Translations under genes and position numbers: made by a program
The notes under the pieces: generated by a model
Databases searched by the model: none
What the model saw: the letters and a program-made list of their open reading frames with translations, nothing else
What the model was told of the DNA's origin: nothing
Shown here: piece after piece, positions 26,235-35,163 of the stretch
Layout of the letters: the number at the start of each line of letters is the position of its first letter
Numbering within the stretch: position 1 is the stretch's first letter
From: Planotetraspora mira
GTDB taxonomy: Bacteria > Actinomycetota > Actinomycetes > Streptosporangiales > Streptosporangiaceae
NCBI RefSeq assembly: GCF_016863275.1
Contig: NZ_BOOO01000016.1
Location: 248,001-312,000, forward strand
Length of the DNA stretch: 64,000 bases
Direction of reading: 5' to 3'

Positions 26235-27446
26235 ATGATTCTTTCACCGCATAGCAGAGACATCGCGGAGTACGGTTCCGTCCTGCGCAGGCGGTGGCAA
26301 GTATTCCTGTCATGCCTGGTCACAGGGATGATTGGCGGTGCCGTGTTGTTGTCGGAGACGCCTGCCGCATATACGTCCGCCGCCCAGGTGCAGGTTTTCC
26401 CCACCGGGATGCAGGAACAGGTCAATCTGATAACCCCGCGGCAGAAAGAACCCCTCAATCTCGACACCGAGTCACAGATCGCGCAATCCACCGTGGTCGC
26501 CTCTATAGCCGCCCAGGCCCTGAAATATACGGATCCCGATGGCTTGCGCGAAATGGTCGAAGTCGACGTGCCTCCCAATTCGGCCATTCTTTCCATCTCG
26601 TTCACCACTGCCGATCCCGAATCGGCAGCGAAGGGCGCCCAGGCGTTCGCCGACGCGTATCTGCGAAACCGTCTCCGCTCGGCCACGGACGCGCTGACCG
26701 CCGAGCAGAAGGTCCTCGCGGCCAAACTGCGCCAGGTGAACGCCGATCTGGCGAAGGCCGCCGCCGCCGTGCCCACGCAGGCCCGAGGATCGGCCGCGCG
26801 GGCGATCGCCGCGCACCGGCAGACGGTGCTGGCCCGCCAGGCGTCCAGCCTCACGGTCAAGTACGACGCCCTCAAGACCGTCGCGATCACGCCGGGGACC
26901 GTCATCAGCCCCGCGCGGCCGCCCACGGAGCCGAGCGCCCCCAGCGCCCCGATCTACCTCGGCAGCGGGCTCTTCCTCGGCCTGCTCTGCGGCGCGGGAG
27001 CGGCGTTCGCCCGGGACCGGCTCGACACCCGGCTCCGCCGGTCCGGTGACGTGGAACGCCTGACCGGACTGCCCCTGCTCGCCGAAACCGCGACCCGGCC
27101 GGAAACGACGATCTTCCACGAACTCGCGGCCGTCGCGGTGACCGCGCTGGGCGACGGTCGCCACACGCTGCTCCTCGAAGAACTCAGCGACGAGGGCCGC
27201 GGCCCGTCCATGGCCGCGGGGCTCGACGCGGCGCTCGCCCGCCTCGCCCCCATCTCCGTCGTGACGGGGCGCGGCGCCCGCCCGGACGCGGCGATGCTCC
27301 TTGCGGGACTCGGCCGGACCACGTCCGCCGACGTGGCGGGAGCCGTACGGAACCTGGCCCGCCAGGGAGTGCGGGTCCTGGGCGTCGTGGCCGTGCCGAC
27401 GGGGCCGACGGTGTCCGTACCCGGCCAGGCGGAGCAGGTCACGTGA
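26235..27446 (+). CDS. Wzz-type polysaccharide co-polymerase
   Basis: The protein has 403 residues starting at ATG 26235, with GGAGAG eight bases before. Two membrane segments flank a long outer region: one near residues 20-42 (VFLSCLVTGMIGGAVLL) and one near 225-250 (YLGSGLFLGLLCGAGAAF). Between them lie the Wzz features (AAQVQVFPTG, PPNSAILSISFTTADPESAA) and a coiled coil (ALTAEQKVLAAKLRQVNADL). The cytoplasmic tail lacks a Walker A kinase motif. It controls chain length of exported polymers. It overlaps the next gene by four bases. Confidence 0.85.
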   Translation: MILSPHSRDIAEYGSVLRRRWQVFLSCLVTGMIGGAVLLSETPAAYTSAAQVQVFPTGMQEQVNLITPRQKEPLNLDTESQIAQSTVVASIAAQALKYTDPDGLREMVEVDVPPNSAILSISFTTADPESAAKGAQAFADAYLRNRLRSATDALTAEQKVLAAKLRQVNADLAKAAAAVPTQARGSAARAIAAHRQTVLARQASSLTVKYDALKTVAITPGTVISPARPPTEPSAPSAPIYLGSGLFLGLLCGAGAAFARDRLDTRLRRSGDVERLTGLPLLAETATRPETTIFHELAAVAVTALGDGRHTLLLEELSDEGRGPSMAAGLDAALARLAPISVVTGRGARPDAAMLLAGLGRTTSADVAGAVRNLARQGVRVLGVVAVPTGPTVSVPGQAEQVT

Positions 27447-28699
27447 GGCCGGCGGTGTGGCCGGTCGCCGCGCTGCTGATCGGCTATCCCGTCTGGTGGG
27501 CACTCGGACTCGGCGGCCTCGCGGTCGTCGTCCTCGCCGTGCCGATGGCCGTGATCCTGTGGCGCAGGCGGCCGATCAGGGTGCCCAAGGGCTTCGGCCT
27601 GTGGCTGTTGTTGCTGGCGGGATACCTCATCAGCGCCGTCACGCTGGCCGAGACGCCCGACGGCACCTACGGCGACCTCAGCCCCGGCCGGATCACCGGC
27701 TACCTCGTGCGCCTCGCCGTCTACGCCTCGCTGCTCGTCATGGTCGTCTATCTGGGCAACCTCTCGCTCGACGAGCTTCCCCAGCTCACCCTCGTGCGGA
27801 TGCTGGGTGTTCTGTTCATCACGACGGTCGCCGGCGGACTGCTGGGCGTCCTGGCTCCCGGCTTCCAGTTCACCTCGCCGCTCGAGACGGTCCTGCCGGG
27901 GTGGATCGGCGACAACTCGTTCGTGCGCAACCTCATCCACCCGACGGCCGCGCAGGTGCAGCACGTGCTCGGCCACAGCTCGCCCCGTCCCGAGGCGCCG
28001 TTCGAATGGGCCAACGCCTGGGGCAGCAACGTGTCGGTCCTGGTCATCTGGTTCGTGGTCGGATGGTGGGCGTACGGCGGGCCGTACCGGCGGGCGATGG
28101 CGGCGGTGCTGATCGCGGCGGCCGCCGTGCCGATCGTCTACTCGCTGAACCGCGGCCTGTGGATCGGGCTCGCCATCTCCGCCGCCTACCTCGCCCTGCG
28201 CGGCCGCCCGTTGCTCGTCGGGGCGGCCGCCGCCCTCGCGGGCGCGGCGTTCTTCCTGTCGCCGCTGAGCGCGATCGTCGCCCAGCGCATCGACAGCCCG
28301 CACAGCAACGACATCCGGGCGTTCACCGTCTCCTCCACCGTGCGCGTGGCCGCCGCGTCTCCCCTCATCGGCTACGGCAACACCCGCAACGCCTTCGGCA
28401 ACCAGCGCACGATCACGACGGGCAAGACGCGCTGGTGCGAGGAGTGCGGCCATCCCCCGCTGGGCAGCGACGGCCAGTTGTGGCTGCTGCTGATCAGCCA
28501 GGGTTTCGCCGGGGCCCTGCTGTACGTGGGCTTCTTCGCGGGTGCGGTCCGCCGGTTCTGGCACGACCGCACGCCCATCGGCCAGGCGGGGACCCTCGTC
28601 ATGATCCTCGTGCTGTTCTACATGCTCGTCTACGACGGCCTGATCAGCGCGCTGAGCCTGTATCTGATCTCCTTCGCCCTCCTCTGGCGGAACGCATGA
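27443..28699 (+). CDS. O-antigen ligase/polymerase-like (Wzy-type) membrane protein
   Basis: The protein has 418 residues, begins at a GTG overlapping the previous stop, and has about ten hydrophobic segments. A large outer loop contains GYGNTRNAFGNQRT and the Cys pair in WCEECGHPPLGSDGQLWLLL, the usual position of the catalytic loop in Wzy/WaaL proteins. The AxNRGLW segment (SLNRGLWIGLAI) is also family-like. It probably polymerises lipid-linked repeat units on the outer face of the membrane. Confidence 0.82.
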   Translation: MRPAVWPVAALLIGYPVWWALGLGGLAVVVLAVPMAVILWRRRPIRVPKGFGLWLLLLAGYLISAVTLAETPDGTYGDLSPGRITGYLVRLAVYASLLVMVVYLGNLSLDELPQLTLVRMLGVLFITTVAGGLLGVLAPGFQFTSPLETVLPGWIGDNSFVRNLIHPTAAQVQHVLGHSSPRPEAPFEWANAWGSNVSVLVIWFVVGWWAYGGPYRRAMAAVLIAAAAVPIVYSLNRGLWIGLAISAAYLALRGRPLLVGAAAALAGAAFFLSPLSAIVAQRIDSPHSNDIRAFTVSSTVRVAAASPLIGYGNTRNAFGNQRTITTGKTRWCEECGHPPLGSDGQLWLLLISQGFAGALLYVGFFAGAVRRFWHDRTPIGQAGTLVMILVLFYMLVYDGLISALSLYLISFALLWRNA

Positions 28700-29694
28700 G
28701 AGACACCCCGACACGTCTGCGCTACCTCCACGAGGTGCTGGCCCAGCTGTACCCGCCTGGCACCTCGAAGGGTGCCCGCACGCTGCTCCCGCATCGGCTC
28801 GTGCCGCGGCGACTGGTCCCCCGCACACGGTGGCACGCGGCACTCGGCCGCGGCGTTCCCGTGTGGGACGGCCCGGACACGATCGAGACCCACCTCAGCC
28901 AGGTGCTCGACCGGCGGGTCCACGCGGTCGTCCACGTACGGCCCGCCCGCCGGGCGAACCGCAAGCCCGTGCTGGAGGCGCACGGCGAGGACGGGCTCAT
29001 CGCGTTCGTGAAGATCGGCGACTCGGACCGGACCAGGGAACTCGTCCGCCACGAGGGCGCGGTGCTGCGGATGCTGACGGACCACCCCATGAAGGTGGTC
29101 GTGCCGCCTTCCGTCGTCCATCACGGAACGTGGCGCGGGCTCGAGGTGCTCGTGGTCTCCCCTCTTCCCGTCACCGCGGCGCCGGTGCCCCGCGGGCTGC
29201 GCGACGCCGCCGTGGCCGAGATCGCCTCACTCGGCCGGCGGAGCATGGCCGCGCGCGGACGCGGGCGGGGTGAGCCGGCCCGGCCACGATCACTGTCCGC
29301 GCAGATGAGCGGCAGGCCACTGCACGACCACGCGGGGTGGGGATGGCACGGCGACTTCGCTCCCTGGAACCTGTCCGCGGCCCCCGACGGGCGGCTGCTC
29401 GTCTGGGACTGGGAACGGTTCGCCACCGGCGTCCCCCTCGGATTCGACGCCCTCCACTACTACTTCAACCGGGCGCTGCGCCGTATGCGTCCTGCCGTGG
29501 CGGCCCGCTCCTGCCTGGCACAGGCCGGCCTGCTCCTGGAGCCGTTCGGACTGTCCTCCGCGGAGGCCCGCCGGGCGGCCGCCCACTACCTGATCACCCT
29601 TGCCGATCGGCACCACCGGGACGGCCACGAGCCGCTCGGCCCCTCGTCCCTCTGGCTCAACCCCCTTGTCGATCATCTGGAGAGCCTGCTGTGA
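28696..29694 (+). CDS. Aminoglycoside-phosphotransferase-like kinase
   Basis: The protein has 332 residues, ATG overlapping the previous stop by four bases. The kinase-like core carries the catalytic Brenner motif WHGDFAPWNLS (about residue 220) and the metal-binding segment VWDWERF (about 237). The N-terminal nucleotide lobe has LIAFVKIGDSDR (about 98). In a polysaccharide locus such a kinase may phosphorylate a sugar or lipid carrier, rather than confer drug resistance. Substrate unknown. Confidence 0.78.
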   Translation: MRDTPTRLRYLHEVLAQLYPPGTSKGARTLLPHRLVPRRLVPRTRWHAALGRGVPVWDGPDTIETHLSQVLDRRVHAVVHVRPARRANRKPVLEAHGEDGLIAFVKIGDSDRTRELVRHEGAVLRMLTDHPMKVVVPPSVVHHGTWRGLEVLVVSPLPVTAAPVPRGLRDAAVAEIASLGRRSMAARGRGRGEPARPRSLSAQMSGRPLHDHAGWGWHGDFAPWNLSAAPDGRLLVWDWERFATGVPLGFDALHYYFNRALRRMRPAVAARSCLAQAGLLLEPFGLSSAEARRAAAHYLITLADRHHRDGHEPLGPSSLWLNPLVDHLESLL

Positions 29695-30548
29695 GGTCAA
29701 CGTTGAAACGCTCGGCTCATGCCGTCTCCCTCACCACGGGCATGCTCACGACGCGTGCGCGGATATTGCCGTCGTTCCTGATCGTCGGAGCGCAGCGGTG
29801 CGGCACCACCTCGCTCTACCGCGCCCTCTCCCGGCATCCGCTGATCGTCAAGCCGGTGTTGCGCAAGGGCGTGCACTACTTCGACGTGAGTTACGACCAC
29901 GACATGTCCTGGTACCAGGCGCACTTCCCGCTCAAGGCCACCGCGCAGCGGCTCCAGCGCCGGTACGGCCACCGCACCCAGGCCTTCGAGTCGTCGCCGT
30001 ACTACCTCTTCCACCCGCTCGCGGCCGCCCGGATCGCCTGGAACCTCCCGGGTGTCAAGCTGATCGCGCTGGTCAGGGATCCGATCGAGCGGGCAGCGTC
30101 GGCGCACGCCCACGAACTCGCCCGGGGGTTCGAGACCGAGCCGTCGTTCGAGCGCGCACTGGACATGGAGAGCGCGCGGCTCGCGGGCGAGGCCGAGCGG
30201 CTGCGCGAATCCCCCCACTACCTGAGCCACGCCCATCGTCACCACGCCTATGTCGCCCGCGGCAGGTACGCCGAGCAGCTGAACCGGATGGAGCTTCTCG
30301 TCGGCCGCGACCGGATCCTCGTCCTCGACAGTGGCGCGTTCTTCCGCGAGCCCGACCCCGTCTATGACCGCGTCCTGGAGTTCCTGGGACTGCCGCGGAT
30401 GGGCGACCCGGTGTTCGAGGTGCACAACGCGCAGCCGCGGACCTCCGAGATGCCACTGTCGCTGCGCCAACGGCTGGGCGCGCACTTCGCCCCGTGGGAC
30501 GCCCTTCTCCAGCAGTGGCTCGGGACGGAGCCCTCGTGGCGCCGATGA
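29691..30548 (+). CDS. PAPS-dependent sulfotransferase 1
   Basis: The protein has 285 residues, starting at a GTG that overlaps the kinase stop. The 5'-phosphosulfate loop is FLIVGAQRCGTTSLYRAL (about residue 27) and the 3'-phosphate motif is ALVRDPIERAASAHAH (about 125), as in carbohydrate sulfotransferases. The HYF and SSPYYLFHP segments resemble those of heparan-type enzymes. It would transfer sulfate from PAPS to a sugar of the repeat unit. It is embedded in the polymer operon with overlapping neighbours. Confidence 0.88.
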   Translation: MRSTLKRSAHAVSLTTGMLTTRARILPSFLIVGAQRCGTTSLYRALSRHPLIVKPVLRKGVHYFDVSYDHDMSWYQAHFPLKATAQRLQRRYGHRTQAFESSPYYLFHPLAAARIAWNLPGVKLIALVRDPIERAASAHAHELARGFETEPSFERALDMESARLAGEAERLRESPHYLSHAHRHHAYVARGRYAEQLNRMELLVGRDRILVLDSGAFFREPDPVYDRVLEFLGLPRMGDPVFEVHNAQPRTSEMPLSLRQRLGAHFAPWDALLQQWLGTEPSWRR

Positions 30549-31906
30549 GCGCCCTCGGAACACGTCGACCCGGTTCCGGCCTGGCACGCGGTAGCCTCGC
30601 CGGGCTCGCCGCCGCAGGGGGCGGAGCGGCGAGCCAGTTCCTCATCGTGCTGCTCATCACGCGATCGCTCGATCCCGACGCGGCGGGGGCGTTCTTCACC
30701 GCGACGGCGCTGTGCCTCATGCTCGCCGGAATCCTGCGGCTCGACGCCGGGAACGGCCTGATCTACGCGCTGGCGAGGCGACCACGCGAGCCATCGGGCC
30801 GCACGGTGTTGTGGGCGGCGCTCACCCCGGTCGCGACGGTCTCCGCGCTCGCCGCGTGCGCCGTCACGATCTTCGATGCGGAGCTGGCGGAGCTGACCGG
30901 CGTCCCGGACGGTGTCTGGCCGGCGCTGGCCGCGACCCTGCCCGCCGTCGTGCTGGCGGACGTGCTGGTGTCGGCCACTCGGGGGCTCGGCTCGATGCGG
31001 CCGACGCTCCTGCTCGACGGCCTCGGCCGGCCGATGGGCCAGCTCCTCCTCGTCGCCGCCGGTGTCCTCGTGGGCACCTCCCTGCCGATCCTGACGGCGG
31101 CGTGGGCCCTGCCGGCGGTCCCCGCCACCGTGTTGGCGGCGGTGTGGCTCCGGCGGCACCTGCCTGGTCCGACCGCTCCCCCACTCGGCCACGGCGGAGG
31201 CGGGACGACGGCGTTCAGGCTCGGGCGCGCCGAGGGCGGGATGGCGGCGTTCTGGCGGTACACCGGGCCGAGGTCGGCCGCAGCGGCGATCCAGGCGGTG
31301 TTCCAACGGCTCGACATCGTGATCGTCGCGGTGCTGGCGGGCCCGGCCCCCGCGGCCGTCTACACGGCGGCCACGCGGTTCAAGGTCGTCGGGCAGCTGG
31401 CCAACCAGGGGCTGGTGCAGGCCGTGCAACCCCATCTCGTCAGGGCGCTCGCCGACGGCGACCTCGCGCGGGCCCGGCGCCTCTACCAGACCACGACCAT
31501 GTGGCTGGTCGCCCTCACCTGGCCGATCTGGCTCGGGTACGCGGCCCTCGCGCCGTGGTTGCTGCCGTTGTTCGGCCCCTCCTACGCCGACGGCGTGACC
31601 ATCGCTCTGGTGCTGTCCGGGACCATGGTGGTCGCCACCGCCTGCGGCATGGTCGACGTCGTCCTCATCGCGTCCGGACGCACGGCGGCCAGCCTGGTCA
31701 ACACCACCTGCGCCGTGGCGGTGACCATCGTGGTCGACGTGCTGCTGGTGCCGTCCCACGGCGCGCTGGGAGCGGCTCTCGGCTGGTCGGCCGGGGTGCT
31801 GGCGAAGAACGCGTTGCCGCTGGTCCAGATCTCCCGCCGCTACGGCCTGCGCCCCTTCGGCAGGCACTCCGCGAGCGCGTTCCGCCTGCGCGGGGTCGCC
31901 GCGTGA
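30545..31906 (+). CDS. Wzx-type polysaccharide flippase
   Basis: The protein has 453 residues; ATG overlaps the preceding stop. About twelve to fourteen hydrophobic segments run the length, from GGAASQFLIVLLITRSLD at the start to GAALGWSAGVLAKNALPL near the end; FQRLDIVIVAVLAGPAPAAVYTAATRF in the middle is typical of the MATE-like MVF flippase fold. It should move lipid-linked repeat units to the outer face for the polymerase at 27443-28699. Confidence 0.85.
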   Translation: MSALGTRRPGSGLARGSLAGLAAAGGGAASQFLIVLLITRSLDPDAAGAFFTATALCLMLAGILRLDAGNGLIYALARRPREPSGRTVLWAALTPVATVSALAACAVTIFDAELAELTGVPDGVWPALAATLPAVVLADVLVSATRGLGSMRPTLLLDGLGRPMGQLLLVAAGVLVGTSLPILTAAWALPAVPATVLAAVWLRRHLPGPTAPPLGHGGGGTTAFRLGRAEGGMAAFWRYTGPRSAAAAIQAVFQRLDIVIVAVLAGPAPAAVYTAATRFKVVGQLANQGLVQAVQPHLVRALADGDLARARRLYQTTTMWLVALTWPIWLGYAALAPWLLPLFGPSYADGVTIALVLSGTMVVATACGMVDVVLIASGRTAASLVNTTCAVAVTIVVDVLLVPSHGALGAALGWSAGVLAKNALPLVQISRRYGLRPFGRHSASAFRLRGVAA

Positions 31907-32826
31907 AGGCCTCCGGACCACCTGTCCTGGTCACCGGGCTGCCCCGAAGCGGCACGAGTTGGGTGGGCAAGATGCTCGCGGCGAGCGGGCACCTGGTCTA
32001 CGTCAACGAGCCGCTCAACCCTGAACGCCCGCCCGGCCGCTCCCCCGGGGTGCTCGCCGCGTCCGTGACCCACCGGTTCCAGTACATCTGCGCGGACGAC
32101 GAGACCCCCTGGCTGGACGCCTTCTCCGGAACGGTCGCGCTCCGCTATCACTGGCTGGCCGAGCTTCGCCGTAACAGGCGGCCACGCGACCTGGCCAGGA
32201 TGGCCAAGTACGGCACGGCGTTCGGGATGGGCGCACTCCGCGGCAGGCGCGCCCTGCTCGACGATCCCTTCGCGCTCCTGTCCGCGGAATGGTTCGCCGA
32301 ACGGCTCGGCTGCCAGGTGATCATCCTGGTCCGGGATCCCGTTTCGTTCGTGGCGAGTTGGCAGCGGCTCGGCTGGACCGTCTCCTTCGACGAACTCCTG
32401 GGACAGCCGCTGCTCCTGCGCGACCACCCCGGTATCGAACGGCTCCGCCCGCTGGCAGGCTCGAAGGACCGCATCGCCAAGACGGCCGCGCTGTGGAGTG
32501 CGGCCCGTCAGGTGACCGACGCGGTGGCCGCCCGCTCGACCGGCATCCGCGTGGTGGGCTTCGAACACCTCGCCTCCGCGCCCCTGGACGGCTTTCGCGA
32601 CCTCTACGAGTGGTGCGGGCTGCCGTGGACCTCCCGGGCCGCCCGGCGCATCACCACGGCCTGTACGGCACGGCGCTCCCGATCGGGCGGCTTCGCCTGG
32701 ACGGGCCTGTCACGCACGGCCTTCCGCCCCATGGACTCCCGCCAGGCCCTCAGCGCCTACCGCCGGCGCCTGTCCCCTGAAGAGATCGCCCGCATCCAGT
32801 CCCTGACCTGCCTGCCGACCGCCTGA
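31903..32826 (+). CDS. PAPS-dependent sulfotransferase 2
   Basis: The protein has 307 residues starting at a GTG that overlaps the flippase stop. The 5'-PSB loop is PVLVTGLPRSGTSWVGKML (near residue 10) and the 3'-PB motif VIILVRDPVSFVASWQR (near 140). It differs clearly from sulfotransferase 1 and probably uses a different acceptor position. It is the last gene of the rightward run of six overlapping genes. Confidence 0.87.
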   Translation: MKASGPPVLVTGLPRSGTSWVGKMLAASGHLVYVNEPLNPERPPGRSPGVLAASVTHRFQYICADDETPWLDAFSGTVALRYHWLAELRRNRRPRDLARMAKYGTAFGMGALRGRRALLDDPFALLSAEWFAERLGCQVIILVRDPVSFVASWQRLGWTVSFDELLGQPLLLRDHPGIERLRPLAGSKDRIAKTAALWSAARQVTDAVAARSTGIRVVGFEHLASAPLDGFRDLYEWCGLPWTSRAARRITTACTARRSRSGGFAWTGLSRTAFRPMDSRQALSAYRRRLSPEEIARIQSLTCLPTA

Positions 32827-32891
32827 GCTGCTCTTCCAGGAAGGGCCTCAATACGAACCGGGCCAAAGATCTATTGGATGACCTTCGGCGA

Positions 32892-33376
32892 TCAACTTTC
32901 GAGGACTCTACTGACGATCACAGAGGTGATCTCGTCGTCGTCGACTGGCTCGCCGTCCCCCTCAAAGGCGGGCCAGTCCAACGGCTCGTCCGACGCCCGG
33001 TTCTCCATCGCAACCAAGTGGATCCCTCTCAGCTGTTCCGCACCACGAGCGGTGCCGACCTGCATTGATGAGGTGTCGCGGCCACGCCGGGATAGGCGAG
33101 TCCATCGAACCCGTCCGGGAGGCGAACGATCGCGACATCCACCTCGAAAAGGTCCTCAACGACTTCGGACAGATCACGCCGCCGACAAAGATCGATCCCG
33201 CCGCTTCGTGCGAGATCCCGAGCCTCGGCGGCAAGGTTGCGTCCTTGGTCGATCGGTCGTCCCGCCTTCAGAACCGGCGTAAAGGCGGACGACTCCTGCC
33301 GATATCCGAGAAATGCCAGATCCGCCCGGATCTGGGCGAGCCGTTCCGCCTCACGGATAGCCGTATCCGATGACAT
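32892..33376 (-). pseudogene. ImmA/IrrE-type protein remnant, multiple frameshifts
   Basis: Three frames in order show pieces of one protein. First comes EAERLAQIRADLAFLGY, then LSEVVEDLFEVDVAIVRLPD and GFDGLAYPGVA, like the region before the zinc motif of ImmA/IrrE proteins; next INAGRHRSWCGT in another frame; then a third frame reading HLVAMENRASDEPLDWPAFE and ending VIVSRVLES. The HExxH segment cannot be read. This is interpreted as a decayed regulator gene lying at the junction between the two halves of the polysaccharide locus. The piecewise reading makes the call moderate. Confidence 0.5.
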
Positions 33377-33401
33377 TGCGAAAATCGCAAAGACGTATTG
33401 A

Positions 33402-34235
33402 TCATTGACGTCCTCGAAGCGACCGACGAGCCCGCCAAAGGCGTTTCAGCAGGCAGACGGCCAGCAGGCGGAGGGCGAACGGCAGGTCGTCGACGAGGTA
33501 ACGCCGTGCCAGCCTGCCGGGCTCGCTCAGCAACCGGAACAACCACTCCAGCCCGTGATCTCCCATCCACGCGGGAGCCCGCCGTACGGCGCCGGCGGTG
33601 AAGGCGATCGCGGAGCCGCAGCCCACGAACCACGCCCCGGGCAGGTCGGCCCTGACCATGTCGATCAGCCGATCCTGCTTCGGGAACCCGAGCCCGACGA
33701 AGACCAGCCGCGGCCCGGCCGCGACGAGCCTCCTCCTCACCTCGGCGAGAGCCTCCGGACACGTCTCGAACCCGTACGGCGGGGCGTCGATTCCGGCCAC
33801 CACCAACCCCGGGTAGCGCTCACACAAGACGTCTCGCGCCGTCTCCGCCACCCCGGGCGGCCCGCCGAGCAGGTAGACCGGGATGCCACCGGCGGCCGCG
33901 GCCTCGGAGAGCGACCAGATCAGATCGGCTCCGGTGACCCGCTCAGGTAGGGGCCGGCCGAGCAGCCGGGCCGCCCACACCAGCGGCATGCCGTCCGCGA
34001 CCGCCAGGTCGGCCCGGGTGACCAGGGCGCGCAGGTCGGCGTGGCGCGAAATCGCCCGGCAGATGTCCACATTGGGGGTGACGAGGTGGCCGCCCCGACC
34101 TCGGCCGAGCGCGGCGACGACGTGCTCCACCACCTGGGCCTCGGTCAGCGGATCGACCTTGACCCCGGCGACCGCCACTCGCCCCTGCCGACGCCGGCGG
34201 GCCGGAGCGGGCGCCACCCCCGAACGAGGGGCCAT
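33402..34235 (-). CDS. WecG/TagA/CpsF-family glycosyltransferase
   Basis: The protein has 277 residues with the family signature spread over VTPNVDICRAISRHADLRAL, AVADGMPLVWAARLLG, RVTGADLIW and VFVGLGFPKQD (about residue 180). Members add N-acetylmannosaminuronic acid, ManNAc or glucose-type sugars to lipid-linked intermediates at the inner membrane face. It overlaps the stop of the upstream glycosyltransferase by one base. The N-terminal 20 residues are a basic extension. Confidence 0.9.
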   Translation of the reverse strand: MAPRSGVAPAPARRRRQGRVAVAGVKVDPLTEAQVVEHVVAALGRGRGGHLVTPNVDICRAISRHADLRALVTRADLAVADGMPLVWAARLLGRPLPERVTGADLIWSLSEAAAAGGIPVYLLGGPPGVAETARDVLCERYPGLVVAGIDAPPYGFETCPEALAEVRRRLVAAGPRLVFVGLGFPKQDRLIDMVRADLPGAWFVGCGSAIAFTAGAVRRAPAWMGDHGLEWLFRLLSEPGRLARRYLVDDLPFALRLLAVCLLKRLWRARRSLRGRQ

Positions 34236-35149
34236 CAGATGCCGTGACCGCGGGCGTTGAGCAGGCTCAGCACCGCGCTCGCGGAGACCAGCCGGCCGGC
34301 CACCGCCAGGGCGACGGCGGCGCGAGGCTCGCTCCTGCGGGCCGCGAAGGCCCTGAGCGCCCAGCGGGCGGCCTCACGGCGGTGTCCGAGCGCCGCGTGC
34401 GAGAAGGCCAACTGGCCGTAGATCCGGGCGGCGCCATGCGCGTCCGCCGCCAGTTCGGGATGGCGGGCCAGCATCCAGTCGAGGCCCGCGATGCGATCCG
34501 CCCACTTCATGACGTACTGCGAGGCGCCCCAGCGCACGCGGACGAGCGGACGGTCGACATGGACGATCGGGTGCCGCCACGCGGCGCGCAGCGCGAGGTC
34601 CCAGTCCTCGTTCTGACCACCGGGGGCGCTCTCGTCCACCCAGATGGAGCCCCGCCGGAACAGGAACGTGGAGGAGTGGACCATCATCATCCGCGAGCGC
34701 GTCAGGTGGTCGCGCGTCACCCGGGCGGTTCCGGCGAGGCGGGGGACGCGGCGTGAGCCGTACTCGACCTCGATCGCGCAGCTGGCGAAGTCGGCCTCCG
34801 GCTCCTCGGCCAGCGCGGCCGCCTGCGCGGCGAGCTTGCCGGGCAGCCAGAGATCGTCGTCGTCGCAGAAGGCCACCAGCTCGGTCTCGAGTGCGGCGAT
34901 TCCGGAGTTCCTGGCGCCGGGCAGGCCGGGTCGCTGGCGGTTCGGCAGGATCCGCACGCTGCCCCGGGAGGAGCCGATGCTCCCCACCTGCTCGGCCACC
35001 TGCTCGACCGACGCGCCTCCCGCGTCGACGACCACGACGACCTGCAACCGGCGGCTGTACGCCTGGTCCAGCACGCCGGCCACCGCGGCGGCGAGCGAGC
35101 CTGGCCGGTCTCCTCGGGTGGGGATCACGACACCCACGGACGGATTCAA
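34235..35149 (-). CDS. Family 2 glycosyltransferase
   Basis: The protein has about 304 residues. TTG 35149 is chosen as start (GGAG eight bases before); the longer frame upstream overlaps the sulfotransferase and looks spurious. The GT-A core begins VGVVIPTRGDRPGSLAAAVA, with the nucleotide/metal motif VAFCDDDDLWLPGK (near residue 98) and QNEDWDLALRA (the ED motif near 195). It adds a sugar to the repeat unit. The last 80 residues form an Ala-rich helical tail. It lies in one leftward operon with the WecG-type gene. Confidence 0.85.
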   Translation of the reverse strand: MNPSVGVVIPTRGDRPGSLAAAVAGVLDQAYSRRLQVVVVVDAGGASVEQVAEQVGSIGSSRGSVRILPNRQRPGLPGARNSGIAALETELVAFCDDDDLWLPGKLAAQAAALAEEPEADFASCAIEVEYGSRRVPRLAGTARVTRDHLTRSRMMMVHSSTFLFRRGSIWVDESAPGGQNEDWDLALRAAWRHPIVHVDRPLVRVRWGASQYVMKWADRIAGLDWMLARHPELAADAHGAARIYGQLAFSHAALGHRREAARWALRAFAARRSEPRAAVALAVAGRLVSASAVLSLLNARGHGI

Positions 35150-35163
35150 ATCACGAGCTCCGA

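Noticed and set aside
28696-29694. Aminoglycoside resistance gene
   Set aside because: Only the general kinase fold is supported; the gene is embedded with overlaps in a polysaccharide operon.
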